Origin: Dipylidium caninum
Lineage: Eukaryota; Platyhelminthes; Cestoda; Cyclophyllidea; Dipylidiidae
Length of the DNA: 64,000 nucleotides
Reading direction: 5' to 3'
Assembly (NCBI GenBank): GCA_017562135.1
Contig: QEYB01001446.1
Coordinates: forward strand, 124,001-188,000
The notes beneath the pieces were generated by a model, which worked only from the letters and a program-made list of their open reading frames with translations, ran no database searches and was not told the DNA's origin. The translations under genes and the position numbers were made by a program. Positions 10,281 through 42,900 of this stretch are shown here, piece after piece. The stretch's first letter is position 1; each line of letters begins with the position of its first letter.

Positions 10281-13163
10281 CTTCTCCCTCCTCGTGTGCG
10301 TAGTCCCACATGAATGGCAGTTATGTCTTTCAATTAATTACACTACTTACTTGGTTGACGTGAGGAAGAGAAGGACTTTTGCCGAATGTGGAGGATTCAG
10401 GCTGTGAAAGGGTTTTCGAGGCAACTAAATTTCACTCTTGCGATTTAAGTATTGAGGGGGGACGGCAGATTGCCGCGGTGGAGCACATTTAAAGGGTCTT
10501 GGGCCAAGGCGACTTCTCCATTGAGGAAGCGGTAGTCTCCTGGTGGCCAATTCGTCTTTCCAACGAATACCGGGTAACTTTGGAGAGACTACAAGACGCG
10601 AGGGGCTCAGAATTTGCCCTCCCGCGACGCCTTACCGTCTTTTTTTATATTTTGATTATTTGTGTCGGGGTCTCGTCGCCCACGGACGAGGAAGACCAGA
10701 TGTAAGAGGTGAAGCGGCGGGCCCACCGCGACTGGCAGTCAGAAGTGGTCAGTCTGCTGCCACTTAAGTTGTCGGATTTTAGAAACTCATCCACCTCTTC
10801 TGCGGAGGTGGAAGGAAGTTTTTACCTTACCCGACTGTTAGAGATCGACCGACTATTTGCATTGCTTCTCCAACCAGCATCACGATCTCTGGAGGTCAGA
10901 TCGGGTGAAAGTGACCCGAAACCGAGAGACCACCACGAGGATGTGAAAGCTGAGAATCACCTAATTCAAAACCATGGTATGCATATTCGGGAGGGTGGGT
11001 CCTGCCCTCACCACGCCTCGTGTCGCAAAACTCAAGCCTCACCATCCTCCTCCCCTCCGAGTAGAGCCTGGTTGCGCCTCGCCCCACGGGAAGTGAGGCA
11101 GAGGAGTATCCCGCGAGACGAAATTCCGCTCAATGGATTCCTTTCCAGGTGGAATGTGTGGGTGGATGGGCGGGTGGAGACGGCTGAGCCACTGGGACGC
11201 ATCCTCCTCAGGCCGTTGTTGGGGTGTGAGGCCTTTGGATAATTTGTCGCTTATGCACGTGATGGCTGCGATAACACTGCGCCTCAAGCCGGACAAGTTC
11301 TGCCCCTTAAACTCGTTCATTTCATTTGTTGAGTGGGCGAGAGGAAGGGGTCTGGTGTTGCGCGTCTTCCTGCACCGATCCACCGAGATCCCAGACACCT
11401 GCGCCTTTAGTTGGGGCTTTCAAATGAGCTCTTGCTATAATTGCTCCAGAAATTCTTTTTAAGCACTCAAAATAAGGTCCAATTAACGTTGCCTTTCGCA
11501 TGGTTGGATAACGGCAAACGTTTCCCCCCTCCCCCTACGACTTTGGAAGTGGACATTTCGTCGGAGGTGGTCGTCGCCTTGGAGCTTTTCACGGCTTTCC
11601 TCGATATTCATCATCCTGAAGAGTCTTTTTCTTCGGTGCTCCCCTTTTCTCCCTCACTCTTATTTCCTCAAAACCGGCAACAAGCGTTGTGACAGGAAAC
11701 GCTGTGAACTAAGCACTCTCGGGGCTGCGCTCCGCGCCTCAAGTGACCGCGTTGTCGCGTCCTCCCGGCTGCCATGTCTTTTCGCGGTCTGGAGCGTGAA
11801 ACGACCCTTCTGCGCGTCTGGTTGCACTGCAGAAGTTGCTCCTTTTCGGTAAAATTGCCGAATAGAGTGTGTGGACGACCATGGTGAGCATCATTGAAAG
11901 CGCCGCCAACTCCACACCCTGCCTCTCGTCTCGAAGGCTGCTCGACCGAGCCGAATGCACGCAACGATCGTCTCCACAAGGTGTGGACCTTCGATGCGAC
12001 GAAAACCCACCAAACCGGCCGTCCACACGACCTCACTATTCGTGTACTGACGTGTAGACGACAGGCTTGGGCGAATGTCGCCGTCATTAGTCATTTCGAA
12101 GTGTCCTTTGTCTCCGAGTTCAACTGAGAGGGGGACCCGTGGCACCCCGCAGCGTTGGCAGGTTCTGCTTGCCTTCCCGCCGTGCCCAATTCACAGACAA
12201 ACACACCGAGAGGATGACTGGGCCACTCCGACAGTTTCATTCTTGTAGTGCGTGTTTATGCGAACCTGCCCCTCTGAGACGTGTTTAAGTAGGCCATTTC
12301 ACCAAACTTCTACGACGTAGTCAACGGGTCTGTGAGTCAACACACCGCGAAAGCCCTCAGGTGCGCCCTGGTGTGCCCCACCACCGCAAATCACGTTACA
12401 ATCGCGCTCGCGCAGACCTTTTTAGCGCTGCGCCTGTTGTCACACAGCGGCCCAAGCAACCGGTTCCAAAGGTCCCGTTTGGCGGCAGAGTCTTTTTACT
12501 CCCGTGCCAAAAAGTCGTACAAAAAGCCAACCGCTTCGTCCAGGCGTCACGTAGGCCTGGAAAGTACGAGATGAGGGACGATTCCATCCACCCTTCAACG
12601 TCATTAAGGGACGACGAGGACAATGACAAATTCGTTGGAAGCATTTGGACGTAGTGTAGTGGCAAAACAAGGGGATTTCTTCTTCAGGGAGCCCTCGACC
12701 TCCACACACTCAAGACGAAGTAATTTGACTTATGTCGACGAAAGATTTCGTTATAACTGCCAAAACTTCGCGTCCCAGTCGTTGGGAAAAAAAAGTGCGC
12801 ACACGAGTGCACAAGAAACATCACATTTTCTATTTTACGATTAGAACATCACAAATGCGGGGCGAGAGAGGAAAGAGCGAGGGGAGCGGGGCAACTGGTG
12901 AGACCTCATGGCCCGGAAGGCAGGAAGGAAGGAAGGAAGGAGGGGCAGAAATAAAAGGAGACAAAAGAAATAAAATGAAGGAGTACATCCGGTGGAGGTT
13001 GCAGGAAATAGCAAAAAACGCACCTACTTGGTGGAGGCCTTGCCAACTTGTCCAAAATCAACACTGTTTCGCAGTGTGTTGTCTTTCTGCTATGAAAGGA
13101 ATGGGAACCGTCAAGACCGGTGGTCTGTGGAGGGCTTCTGGTGGATAGAAACACGTGGGCTAC
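10281..13163. other. Convergent intergenic region between the TBC gene and the kinase
   Basis: The last recognised TBC exon ends before here and the last well-supported kinase exon ends at 13164. Open frames overlap on both strands. Two deserve note: a minus-strand frame of 12440-12578 behind a possible acceptor (gtactttccag) that could finish the kinase, and a plus-strand frame at 12361-12654 containing ADLFSAAP. A polypurine run lies near 12904-12980. Neither frame is firmly supported. Confidence 0.35.
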
Positions 13164-31912
<18,749 letters not shown>

Positions 31913-33800
31913 TTCAAAAGCCGTGATAATTTTTAATGCGTATTTTGATCACGAACATAGGGTGAGACAAATTCACCTAACATGCCAACAAAAGCGTAGT
32001 CTTTTGATTTCCATAAAACTCAGGATTTCAAGGCTGTTTCTCGTAAAAAGCATAAATTTCGAAAGTGTAAATGCCATAAAAGTAATTCAAAGCTTCATGA
32101 ATGCATATAAATCCTATTCTTACCCAAAGAAAAAGCGCAACGTGTAAGCACGGTGTATATTTAAGTTAAAAAAATAAAAATATATAGTACATCTTTTCTA
32201 CATTGTTCGCGGAAAAGAGCGCCCTGAAGCTTAGAATTTCAAGGGCTTAGATTGTGTGTGGCCGCTTATACTGCCACACTTATGCGGTATCTGTTAATAG
32301 CGTCATTTGTGATTACTGCTTTGTCTGTAGATACTGAGTTATTTTATACTAAGATCATGCTTTTGAAAAATAATTTGCCGGTTGTTAAGAAAATAATGGT
32401 GTGGACGTCAGCATTTAAAGCCGAACTTGTTTTGAGGCACTTGCCTCACAAGGGGAATATTTACTATCAAGAAAGATTACATTATGTGCAAAAATACGTC
32501 AATATAGATCATAATAAAGAACCAACACAGACGAAGAGATGAACTGGACTCCCAAGACGACGCAGAGAGAAACCCACCAATCACAGAAAATATTCGCGGA
32601 TTTCGACTGCTGATAACGGCTGCGACCTTCATACAAATTGGGATTGCGTATTAAAAGAAAGTTGGGCTACCCCAAACTGATGTCAAAATAACAACACAAG
32701 AGGTTGTCTCCTACAGACGCACGGTGAGAAGTAAAACATTCTTCTAAGGTGAACCGATATCATGATTTGGAGGCCTGTTGAGGGGACATAATTTTTTACA
32801 CAAACTGGTTTTGGGCGGATAGAAGGATTGAGGATCGAAACACAGATATTAAATCATTAAAAGTCTATAGGAAGGTGGATTACTGCAAACCTTGAGTGCG
32901 ATTATCATAGCACGGAGATTTACATTACCCCTCATAATACGCAAGCTCACAACTTTTTGCCCGAAAAGTTTTGTTCTCCACACCTTTTAATTCTTATTGG
33001 AATTTGTTCATTACACACGTCATTTTCATGTTGTAGAACGTACTTGTCAAGGCAAACAACACGTGAAGAGAGGCTTTGCATATATAGACTGTTTCCTATT
33101 CTGTTGTCGAATTAATAACAAGGCTCATTATAGTGTGCTATAATTCGTCTACTTCGACTAAGCCAAAAAAAGTTATGGAAGGCGAAAAAATGGCTGTAGT
33201 CACACTATGACTATGACTTGCGTTTTTTGTACATCCACTGAATTTTTGTGCAACTTCCCAACATATTCTACGAAAATTTTTGTCCCAGGTGCTCAGGCCT
33301 GTAACGGGTTTTACGACGTTGTATAAGTCAAAACTGATTGTGCGAGTCTTTCATGGAACACACATTGAGACGCATCACTAGGTTCATGGCCCTAAGGGAG
33401 CCAGGGTTGTTACAAGGGAACGTTGATTTTACTTTCCTGCAGCCGTTCCGGCTTCTTTTATTAAGTATGAGGTTTGAACTTGTGTGCTCAAATGCTAGGC
33501 TTCATGTCTTTTTGCCTTTTTATATAAACATTCACTGCAGTGCATTGATTCCAGGGCACCGATGCGACTGTCAACGAGTTTATTCTTAGTGTTTCACATG
33601 ATTAAATTTCGATTTCTTCCCCGTACAAATTATTTGCGCGCCATTGTCATCATATGACTGTGTAATCTCTAGACGTGATACTTGGAGCATTATTGCGCAT
33701 TCACTAAATCGCTTTTATAAAAGACTATTGGTTACCTATGAAGGTTAAGGCGTTCTTATGAATAGCGTGTGGCGCTTGATATTTGCTATTTGGAGTAGAT
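31913..33800. promoter_or_regulatory. Shared upstream region of kinase and SH2D4-like genes (divergent)
   Basis: About 1.9 kb separates the two start codons, which point away from each other. The DNA is AT-rich. I see no clear TATA box or GC box tied to either start, so the promoter role is inferred from gene layout only. Confidence 0.4.
32282..32542 (+). CDS. Small open frame with signal-peptide-like start (86 aa), doubtful
   Basis: It starts MRYLLIASFVITALSVDTEL, which looks like a signal peptide with a cleavage site after Ala-Leu-Ser. The remaining 70 residues are basic and have no recognisable motif. It lies in the divergent intergenic region with no visible intron. An open frame of this length can arise by chance, so this is only a candidate. 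Confidence 0.2.
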   Translation: MRYLLIASFVITALSVDTELFYTKIMLLKNNLPVVKKIMVWTSAFKAELVLRHLPHKGNIYYQERLHYVQKYVNIDHNKEPTQTKR

Positions 33801-33951
33801 ATGTTAGCCCAGATTTTGAAAAACATGTATATAGAACCCGAGCTCTTGAGTGAGCTTTCGGAGGAACAAAAGCAGGTTCTTTTTTGTTCTATGCGTCAGG
33901 TATACTTGCATCCATTTCTTGATCTATGGGAATCCAGGAACAAGTACGTAG
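33801..33951 (+). CDS. SH2D4-like exon 1: conserved N-terminal helix
   Basis: ATG at 33801 begins [20 protein letters not shown], matching the family start, which decides the start codon. The exon may end at 33899 (CAG/gtatac, phase 0) or at 33951 (GTAG/gtacaa, phase 1). I chose the latter because it joins exon 2 in frame and keeps a Trp-Glu-Ser-Arg that may match the family's Trp-Lys-Glu-Arg. Confidence 0.82.
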
Positions 33952-36900
33952 GTACAATGAATGGATCCAAAGCTCCCCAGGACTCGATGATAGTATGCGT
34001 CATTATTTACATTCTCGGAATTTTTACCTCCCCTGTCTTATATATCGTGATCTTATACCATTTCTGGAATGATCATGGGGAAATGTTTTCAATCTACAAT
34101 TAATGTGTAGTTATGACCGTAGCTCTCTGCTTATTTTTTTTTGCCTCTTATTATTCAGCTCATCGCCATCGGTCATTTTTTTTTCAGTAATGCTCCCTTT
34201 ATCTTCAAGAAACCTGTTTTGTTCTGAGCGAAAAATATTTATGGTTTTCTCTTTACTTTAAACTCCAATGATTTCCATAATTTTGTTTTCACCTACCACC
34301 TCATGTGACCTTTGTTTGGCTTTTTTGTCCAATTTTAACTTCATTCTTTTGTCTAGTAGATGTGTAAGTAAGTGTCCTGCTGATCTTTGTGTCTTATTTT
34401 GATTTTCATCCCCACTTTTCTGCATTTTTACGTGGATATAAATGAAAAGAATTTTATTAGCAAGTGGACAGGCATTCTTTTTTTTTCTCCTCTTAGCGAC
34501 TCACCAAAAAGTTAGCAATCACAAATATCTCCACGTCTCCTTCGAAGTTGATTCAAGCGGCAACGTGGTGCCTGCAATCATTCCCGACTTAACTGAGTGA
34601 GCGATATACTACTCTTTTCTGTTTCCAATTTTTCACCTAATAAATGACTGCAATTCTAACGACAGATCTTCCATTCACGGTGATAATTCATCAGAAAACT
34701 CCACTTCTCCAGTCCTCCTGAAGGGCCGTCATTCAGATCCAGCAGTACGTCAGTTTGTTCCCCGTTTTTTGTTTGACAGCATCGTTGTACTTATCCAAAC
34801 TTTTCCCAGATTGATAAGTATCTGTGTAAGAGATGAAGAGAGCATAAGACAAGTGTTCGTCAAAGACCTTAATTTTACAAACTTGATATCCACTTGTCTG
34901 ATCCATTTTCCATTTTTGTTACTTTTTACTTCATTTTTGCACCGGTTGGTTTTTTTAACCCTTCCGATATTAAATGTGAGATACAAGAGTTACAAGTATT
35001 TAAATTTTTTCGACGGCTTGCTAAATTATTTTCCGCCCAACCCAGTTTTATTTAAAGCAATTGGCTATGTATAGGTCTTTTGCGTTCTGATTCTATTCAT
35101 TCCTGCGGTTGAGTATGAGAAGGTGAAATGGTTGTGGTTTAGACTGAACCTTTCTTGAAGGCAAGGCAAGTTCACTTGCCCATTCTCTAGCTTTGTTACC
35201 ATTTTTTTTCATCGCTCTTTTTTGAGAGGAGATATGCCAACACCAGTGAGGGCGGAGCTGAATCATTACTTGTGCAGTGACTTCAACTTAGTCACGTGTG
35301 TGACACAAAGCAGGAGGCGGTGTGTGCACCCACTCCACACATCCAGCATCCTCCCTAACGCTGTGGGCCTTTATGACAGTAATTGAGTAGTCAGGTTCTC
35401 TCCTTCCGCTCGACAGCAAGCTCGATACATGTCCAACCAACGGCTCCTTCGATCATCTTTCAGGGAGACGGTAGCAACCTCTTTCACGCGTCGGACTCGT
35501 CGTTATTGGTAACATCGGAATTTCTCCTTTTCGTGAAGTCCAATGCTTAGAATGGAAGTGTTGGATTAACTGGAAAAAGACGTTGCAGATATTTCGTTTG
35601 TCACTAACAGTAGTGAGAGGTGACTACTGCATAAAAACCGCTGAAGTGGCGCGGGTAAATGCAACCTTTTTGAAGTGTGGGTCAAAATATCGGGTCATCC
35701 AAAAGTATCTTGGAAATGATTTGGCCTTTTCGCTTCTTATTCACCCTCATATTTGCCATTAGTATTGTAAGAATTTTGTGGTCAAAGCGAAGCTTTTCTT
35801 TTGCTTTAATTTGAGTCTGGCGCCCTCCATGTGGGTTTGTATTACACTGGTCTTGGAAGTATCTCTTGATTTCACTCAACGTAGGGAATTACACCACATT
35901 TCCTCATTTACATCGGCGGAGGCGGCATAAAGGGGTCCCCTCGTTCGGTGCGATGAGTTTCCTAGAATCTCACCTCAAATGCGCACACATTCCTCTGTCA
36001 AGTGTCAGGAATTTTGCTTTCCCCTCGAATGGCATTATGGCCTCGCGACACACGGTGCGGCGTAGGTAACACCGAGACCCTCACCGAGTCGTTGTTCCCT
36101 GCGCCGATGGATCGGCTGCGTGAGACCACATCTGACCGAATCGCGTTTTCCCGCCGTGGGGAGTCGTTTCAGTCACGAAGACCAACTGAGGCCGACTTTT
36201 TTTCCACTGAACTTGCCGAGAGCCCCGTCTCTCCTCCAACTGGCCTGGGGGCCTTCGCGTCCCTGTATCGTGTTCTGCCCCAGACCCTTCACCATCCCGC
36301 CTGATTGCCGAAGTGGCCCAAGGTTTTCATGGCTAACAGCCTCCAGTAGTCTCCTCTCAACACGCTTTAACTCGGATTTGGTTGTATGCCTGGAAGCCTC
36401 TTCAAGATTTGTGCTGATTTATTGTTCCGTCCACGTCTCCCGTTCATGTTTTGCTAATAAGGAAGGTGGAAATTATTTTATATTCTTTTGTCTGTGAACG
36501 TTTGCACGCACATACGCCGTGGGTGAGTTTCCCCCTCGATGTGTGTGCGGGTGAGTGTGTGGGTGGCACAACAGAGAAAGCTGCAGGCCACTTCTCTCTC
36601 GATGGAGTTGTTCACTTCCACTCCACCCTCTCGCCCGCTTTCCCACTTCCATGAGAATGCGGTTTTAACATTAAAAGAGTCCACTTATTTCGACGGGTAA
36701 CTCATCTCTCTTCGGTACGCATTCTAACTTTCGTTTTTGGAATTCAGTGGAACTTCTGGGTCCACTTTCTTCCCATGCTTTACTCAGCCACGTAAAATAC
36801 ACTTATGCCATCCGAATTTGTGGACACAAACTTCGGCAGAATTAAAAGATTGATTCTTGTTTGGCCTTTCAGATGGCATTTGCTGACTTGTGGAGCCCGC

Positions 36901-39900
36901 CCCAGTCTTGCCCGCATGGATGCCCACCGTTTTCTCACTCAGGCACAATTTTTTTGTGAATTCACCCACCTGTCCCTGAGCAAGTCTTTGGCGTTATGTA
37001 GGAAGCCGGTTTTTCGAGTGACGGCTAATCTTTCCCCTCCCCTCTCCCCCCTGAAGTTGCGGTCAGCGCTCCGGTGGGTGGTTGGGGCGTTTTTGCCCCG
37101 AGCGCTGCACTTGTGCGCACGCAGTGGACACTCCCCACGAGCCGTGCTTCCGAGGCTAGGGGAGTTTCACATCTTCGGTCCGTCAAGGAAGAGGGTAATT
37201 GACAAAACGATGTGAATCTCGTTGCTTCCTTAAGTGTGTCCGAGTGTTTCATCTGGGCGATTGCGATAGTTGGAAGGTCTACTCTTCGCTCCGCACTCCT
37301 TTTCCCTTTAGACTGAACCAAGACGACGTTCAGAGTGTGTCATGATTGGCAAAGTGCTGACGCTGTCCGACATGGAGACATCATTCGCGGGGAAAGAGAA
37401 ATCGCTTCACTGTTAGCGTTTAATGGTGTGGGTATTCAACACCGCCTCGTCAGTGTTTCCCTTTTCCGTCCGTGGAGTGGTCTCAACCCTCGCATTCACT
37501 TAAAAACTCTCAAGAATCGCTCGCACAATGAAGCGTTCAGCCTGTTGACTTGTTCTACCCTCGCATCCCTCCCAAGATGTTAGTTTTTTTTAGGGAAAAA
37601 GGTCTTCCAGACAGTCTGACGGCCCGAAACAGTGGATGTAGGCTTCTTGGCGCCCACGTGGGAGCTGACAACATGCCGGTCCGGCGTAATGGACAATCGT
37701 TTTCCTCAACACAGGCTAAGAGTGTTCGGTGTTATTCAAGTCCCCGCTGAAGACGTGTTAGCCGGCGGGCGGCGGCGGGCGGCCAAGTCGTTTGCTGGTG
37801 GACTGTTCGAGGGTGTGTGACGCGAGGGCGACCCTCGCGGCTGAAAGGTCAGTTGCTCGGCCGCACGGGCAACTGGCGCAAACCCCGCTCCGTGATAGTT
37901 TCATTGCCATTCCAGCTTTCGGCGTTGTCATGCCACTGCCGTTTGATGCAGTCTCGATGCTCTGACATCTTCCGTAACTCGTCAGTGGCCTTGAGAGTTC
38001 GCCTCCACCCCCACCCTCCCCCTTCCCCCGGTTAATTCAATTACCTCTTCCGCCTAACCTCTGCACTTCCGTTGTTTTTGCTCTTCTGTGCGCCTTCTTT
38101 CCCCAAAACTGACTCCCTCCCTTCCCGGTCCTCGCTCCTCCTCAACTCACACGCAAAAAACTCGAAATTAGCAATAACTCCAGTGGGGTTGGACCTGGTG
38201 AATAGAATCCCGTGAATGTGTCTCGCTGACTTGTGACCCCCTTTGAATGGCGGAGGAGAGTTTTTGTTTCGTTTTCCTTGGTTTGTTTTATCTTCGAATC
38301 GTCTCCTTCCTTCCCGTTTTTTTCGGCGCTTGTTACTTTGATGTTTTCCTTTTTCCTTACATCGCATCTCGGACCTCAGCACCGCCTTCTCCACCGCCCC
38401 CAAGCAACGTGTTTGGCCCCGGTGCGAATAACTCAGTCCGATGATATCGAGGAGTCTTTCTTCTTCTTCTTCAACTACTCGACGTTGCAAACTGTATTTA
38501 TTTTGCCTTCTTTCCCTCCGGGTGGTGGGCGAATCTTAAACTCTCTGGACCTGTCTGAGCATTCAGGAATAGACTTCTTGATGGGGAAGAACTCCTATTA
38601 TCCGTTCGACTTCCTTCGGTAGTTTCGTCATTTTCCCCTCCCCCTAATTGCGTTTCATCTTCTCGGTATTTGTTCCAAAATTGCAGCGAATAGAATTGTT
38701 TTCATCAAAACACACTTTCCGTGGTTTTGGTGAGCAAAAACAGACATCTATCTTCATTCATGTCTCCTTCCGGTGTGGTCTAACCCTGCCAAATGTGACC
38801 CTGGACTTTTTATTCTTTTAACTTTAAATGAAATGATTTGAAGTTGTCCAAGAGAAGTCGTTTCTTTCACAGCTCTTTCGGTGCGAAATACATTATCTAC
38901 ACTGGTAAAGAGAAAAGCGAAGTGGGTACACGGTTGCCATTATCAACGGTGACACCTGAACCTAAACAAACCTACTGTATCCGACCATAGCGCTCTGGTG
39001 GGCTGTTTTGTTTGCCTACAAGTGAAAGACGCCCCCTCTTCACGCTCCTATCCCACCTTACACGTATCCGACGTCAAACAGTTAAGATAGCAAGGGGTGA
39101 GAATGTGAACAAAGCATTAGAAATCCGTTTTTACATATTATTTTTGTGTCAAACAGGCTCAGCCACACCCGGTAGAGTCCTCCCTTTCCGTCAACATAAA
39201 AATTTTTTTCTGACTGGAAGATTTAATTGCATTACTCTTGCTGCATTTATGTGGTAATCTTGATTGGTGTTGTGGAGTACCTCAAGGCCCTTCAACCCTA
39301 CCTTCCCTTGTGATTGGTTGGCGCAAGGCCGCAATCCAATTGGTCCAATCGCGTTTAGAGTTTTGGAGTAGTTCCTCCCTGACAATATGTTTTCAAGAGG
39401 CGTTATTGGATCAAGACACCTTGACTTGCGTGTTTTTCTATCCGTCTTCTCGTGTTTTTTTCGAGATTGAAGCGGTTGGGGCAGTTTGAGGAAGATTTCA
39501 GCCGTGAGGTGTTGCCTACCCACTGGAGTATTTAGTCTTAAAAAGAGGCTATGAGCATCTATGGCGACGAAGGCATTTGGCATCTAAACTTGTCTTGTTG
39601 TCACTCATGCGTGGACAGCCGATGACCTCTGTACTTTGGTGGCAGAGCACTCCTCCAACGGGCTGCGACCTATTATAAAGGTTTCACCTAATTTTTTTCT
39701 CAAAGAACGCGAGTCCAATTCTTCCATCTCCGAGTAATCGCCGTTTCGAAGGGGCAGATTGGTCAGATTTTTGACCGAAGAATCCTAGGGCTGACTTGAT
39801 TGACTGAGGACGATAACACGGAGATTGAGCTCCGACGTCAGATCAAGCTAGACTGCCATGGTGATTTGGATGAAAGCTATTGCGATTGGAATGGCGTTTC

Positions 39901-42900
39901 ATCTCCTCGCCATTCGAACCCCGATTTCGCAATTGCTGGAACGCCTCGCCCACTTGCAGTGCTCCTGCGTCCTCGTCATGATTGACACGCCACTTTCACC
40001 CACTGTGCGTGGGAAATTTTGTCAAGCCTCGATGTATCTCCATCTGGACGGTGTACAACTAAAAAGAATTGCAATTACTAAAGTGCCTTTCACATATTTT
40101 TGGACTTGGGTGGGTTTTTGGTGTTAACACGAGATTCTTATGAAAAAGTGAGACGTCGTAAGGGTGTGACGAGTCGGTGTCCACCTCACATCTAAGTTCT
40201 TAAAGTGCGCTTTCTTTTCCGGCATACTCCTCTGTCCGCCAGTGCGCGGCGGCCTGTCAGTGCTCTTCCACGATCCCTCGGCCGCACTTTGAATTCTGAC
40301 GCTGTTCGTATGGCGACCAGTTTTTTTTTCCACCCTGTTTTGACCAGCTTTTGTGGGGCAGTTGAGGGCCCATCGACTTCCTCCTCCCCAGCTCGTTTTG
40401 ACCAACCCTGTGGTAGAGTTTTTGTTCACGTCATTTCTCTCTTCCTCCTCAGCGGCCGAGAGTAACACTGCGACGCCATCCGCCATCGCTCATTCTCTCG
40501 CCGCCCTTTCAAGGCGCTGGACTCTCTCGCCTCTCCAGCGATATGCGTGCACGTATCTCGCAGTTTGAGGATCTCGATCGTCAGTCTTTCGAGTGGAAAG
40601 CAGTGCGTCTCCGCGCGAAGCGTCAAGAGGAGGAACATCGACGTGTAGTTTCTGCTGCGCGTCGAAGCCTCCACTTGGACGTCCACGTAGGTGGAGGTAA
40701 GTGGACTTCCTTCATCGCCTCCTCCTTTGTTCCCGTTCTCCTTGCACTCGGGCGTAATTTTCACCTTTTACACTGCTCGTTGTGCTCTCCTTAAGCAGAT
40801 GCGGCACCTCCAGCGTCACGATTTGCTCGCACACACACACACACGCACACTCAACGCCTCGTTCCCGTTTTTGTGCCGATTAGGTCCCTCTTTCCCCCAC
40901 ACTTTTGTCAGTATGCGTGTTCTCTGCGACAGCGTGTTTGTCTCTACACTTTCTCGAATGTGGCTTTGCTCTTGTTGAAGAGCCACCGAAAACCCGCCGA
41001 GTTGCGTGTGTGAGTTGAGCCAGCTTTTCTAGATCGGGCTGAGTGGTGGATGTTAAGAGCCTTCCGGCTGCTCCGCTGCTGCCAAAGTTAGTCCCACTTC
41101 CTCCACAGACGACGATCTCCCCACCACCGCACATTAGGCATCCAGGCCCGCTTCTCCGTGTATGTCAACCTCTCTTCTAGCTGTCAGTGTCGAGGGCTTT
41201 TTTTTTCCTATCTTACGGAACATAGCACTTGACACAAGTGCCCCACTGCAGCAGTTCCTGTGAGCTCCCTTTTCTCATTGTTTTCCTCGAGGCGAATACG
41301 CACCCTCGATCAAATCAGGCGCCGCCTCCTCCTCCTCCCCCTCGAAGGTCTCCCTCGCCGCGCGACGCAACCTGGCGCGCAGCCACAAGAAACCATCCAT
41401 CACCGATCTGGTGCAGGCCTCCACCGCCAAAAATAACCGAAGTTTCCGTGGCGGAGTCGCCTCCGCCTCCACCCTCCTGGAGGCCTCCCTCCTCGTTCGC
41501 ATCCCCCTCGGCAACACCGACGACCGGGACAAGAGCGTTTTCACTGACGACCACTACGGCACGCTGAACCGTCTGCAGGCCACCTTTGGTGCGGCCGCCA
41601 TTGCGGAGTGGTTCCGGGAGTACGAGGCGCCCCACCTCCTGCATTTCACCTTCAGGGATGGCGATGTGCTGCGCATTCCCACGTGGTTTCACGGTAAGGT
41701 CCGCCTTCAATGAATGCCAACTGTTTCTGCCTTCGCCCAATTCCCCCGTTTTTCTGCCCCCCCCCGCAGGCTGAGACTGGACCGGTAACTCGTTGACTTC
41801 ATTTCCCTCCTTTAAATCAGTGGTTTTGTTGAAATAGCCTCAGTTTTTTAGAATAAGGGAGGCTTTTTGAGTGCTTCTTGAGCCCTTCACTGGCTACTTT
41901 TGCTTGCGACTTTTCTTACGTCACGATATTTCACCGTGAAGTAAAATTTCATTTTCCTTTTTTGAAGCATTTTTTGGTTTTAACTCGCGTCCAAGTGAAC
42001 TTCAACTCCTCATCCACTTTCGTAAAATGTCACGAGGTTTCGTGCGGTGTATACAGTGGCAGTCCAGAGTTGACTTTAACCGTCCGAGTACCGTTTCGGC
42101 TGACCAACCAAACGGATGCGGCTACGAGCGAATTTTGATGAAGCAAACCGGCCATTATGGCCTTCTAAGTCTAATTGGGCGCCTGAGATTCACATGGCAG
42201 TAAAAAATGTGCTGGGTGTATGGTGGAATAAAACGGGGACTGTGGTTTGGGAGGCGGGTAAGTCGGCGAAACGGTCTCCGCCCTGAGGTTTCCGTCTGCC
42301 GACGAGCGCATTGCCGGAAAATCAAGTGCGTCGTAGTTTTGGCGCCTCAAGACTCTTCGCGACTGGCTGCAGCCCTTTCCGCGCTATTTGGGCACGGCAA
42401 ACTCTCAACAGTCGCTTCTCTCCGATAATAAACGCGCACAGTTTCTCTTTTTCGAGGCGTCGAGGTGATCCTTTGCCTGCGGCGCCTCAATCTGACCGGT
42501 GTTGAGGACTAAATTGGGCCCAGGTCAAAATGCAGCTGACACAACTCTCCAATCCGTGTTTATTTGTCAACTCCTCCTCCACCGACTGGCCTTGAATCGT
42601 CGAGATTGTGTCACAAACACTCGCCCTCGGAGCGGTCAGGTGTAACGCACTGACTCCCCGTCTCCCGTGGGCGTCGAGTCGTGCCAGTCCGCCGCGAATC
42701 CACCATCCTCGCGTGTATCGGCTGCACTGCGCGATGGTTCGCCTTCTGACGTGCGTTCGCCTCCTTCGAGTGGCCTCTTCAACTCACAATTAAGTTTCTT
42801 CAATCAGCTTTAGGTCACGCCAGCGGTAGAGACAGGCTTAGCCATCGTATCTCTGCGTGTGAGTTGGAGCTGACCCGTATGTGTCCACAAGCGCTTTTGG

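Noticed and set aside
11668..12145. Overlapping minus-strand frames as the kinase C-terminus
   Set aside because: None contains a tail motif, and three overlapping frames are open on two strands, so chance is the simplest reading.
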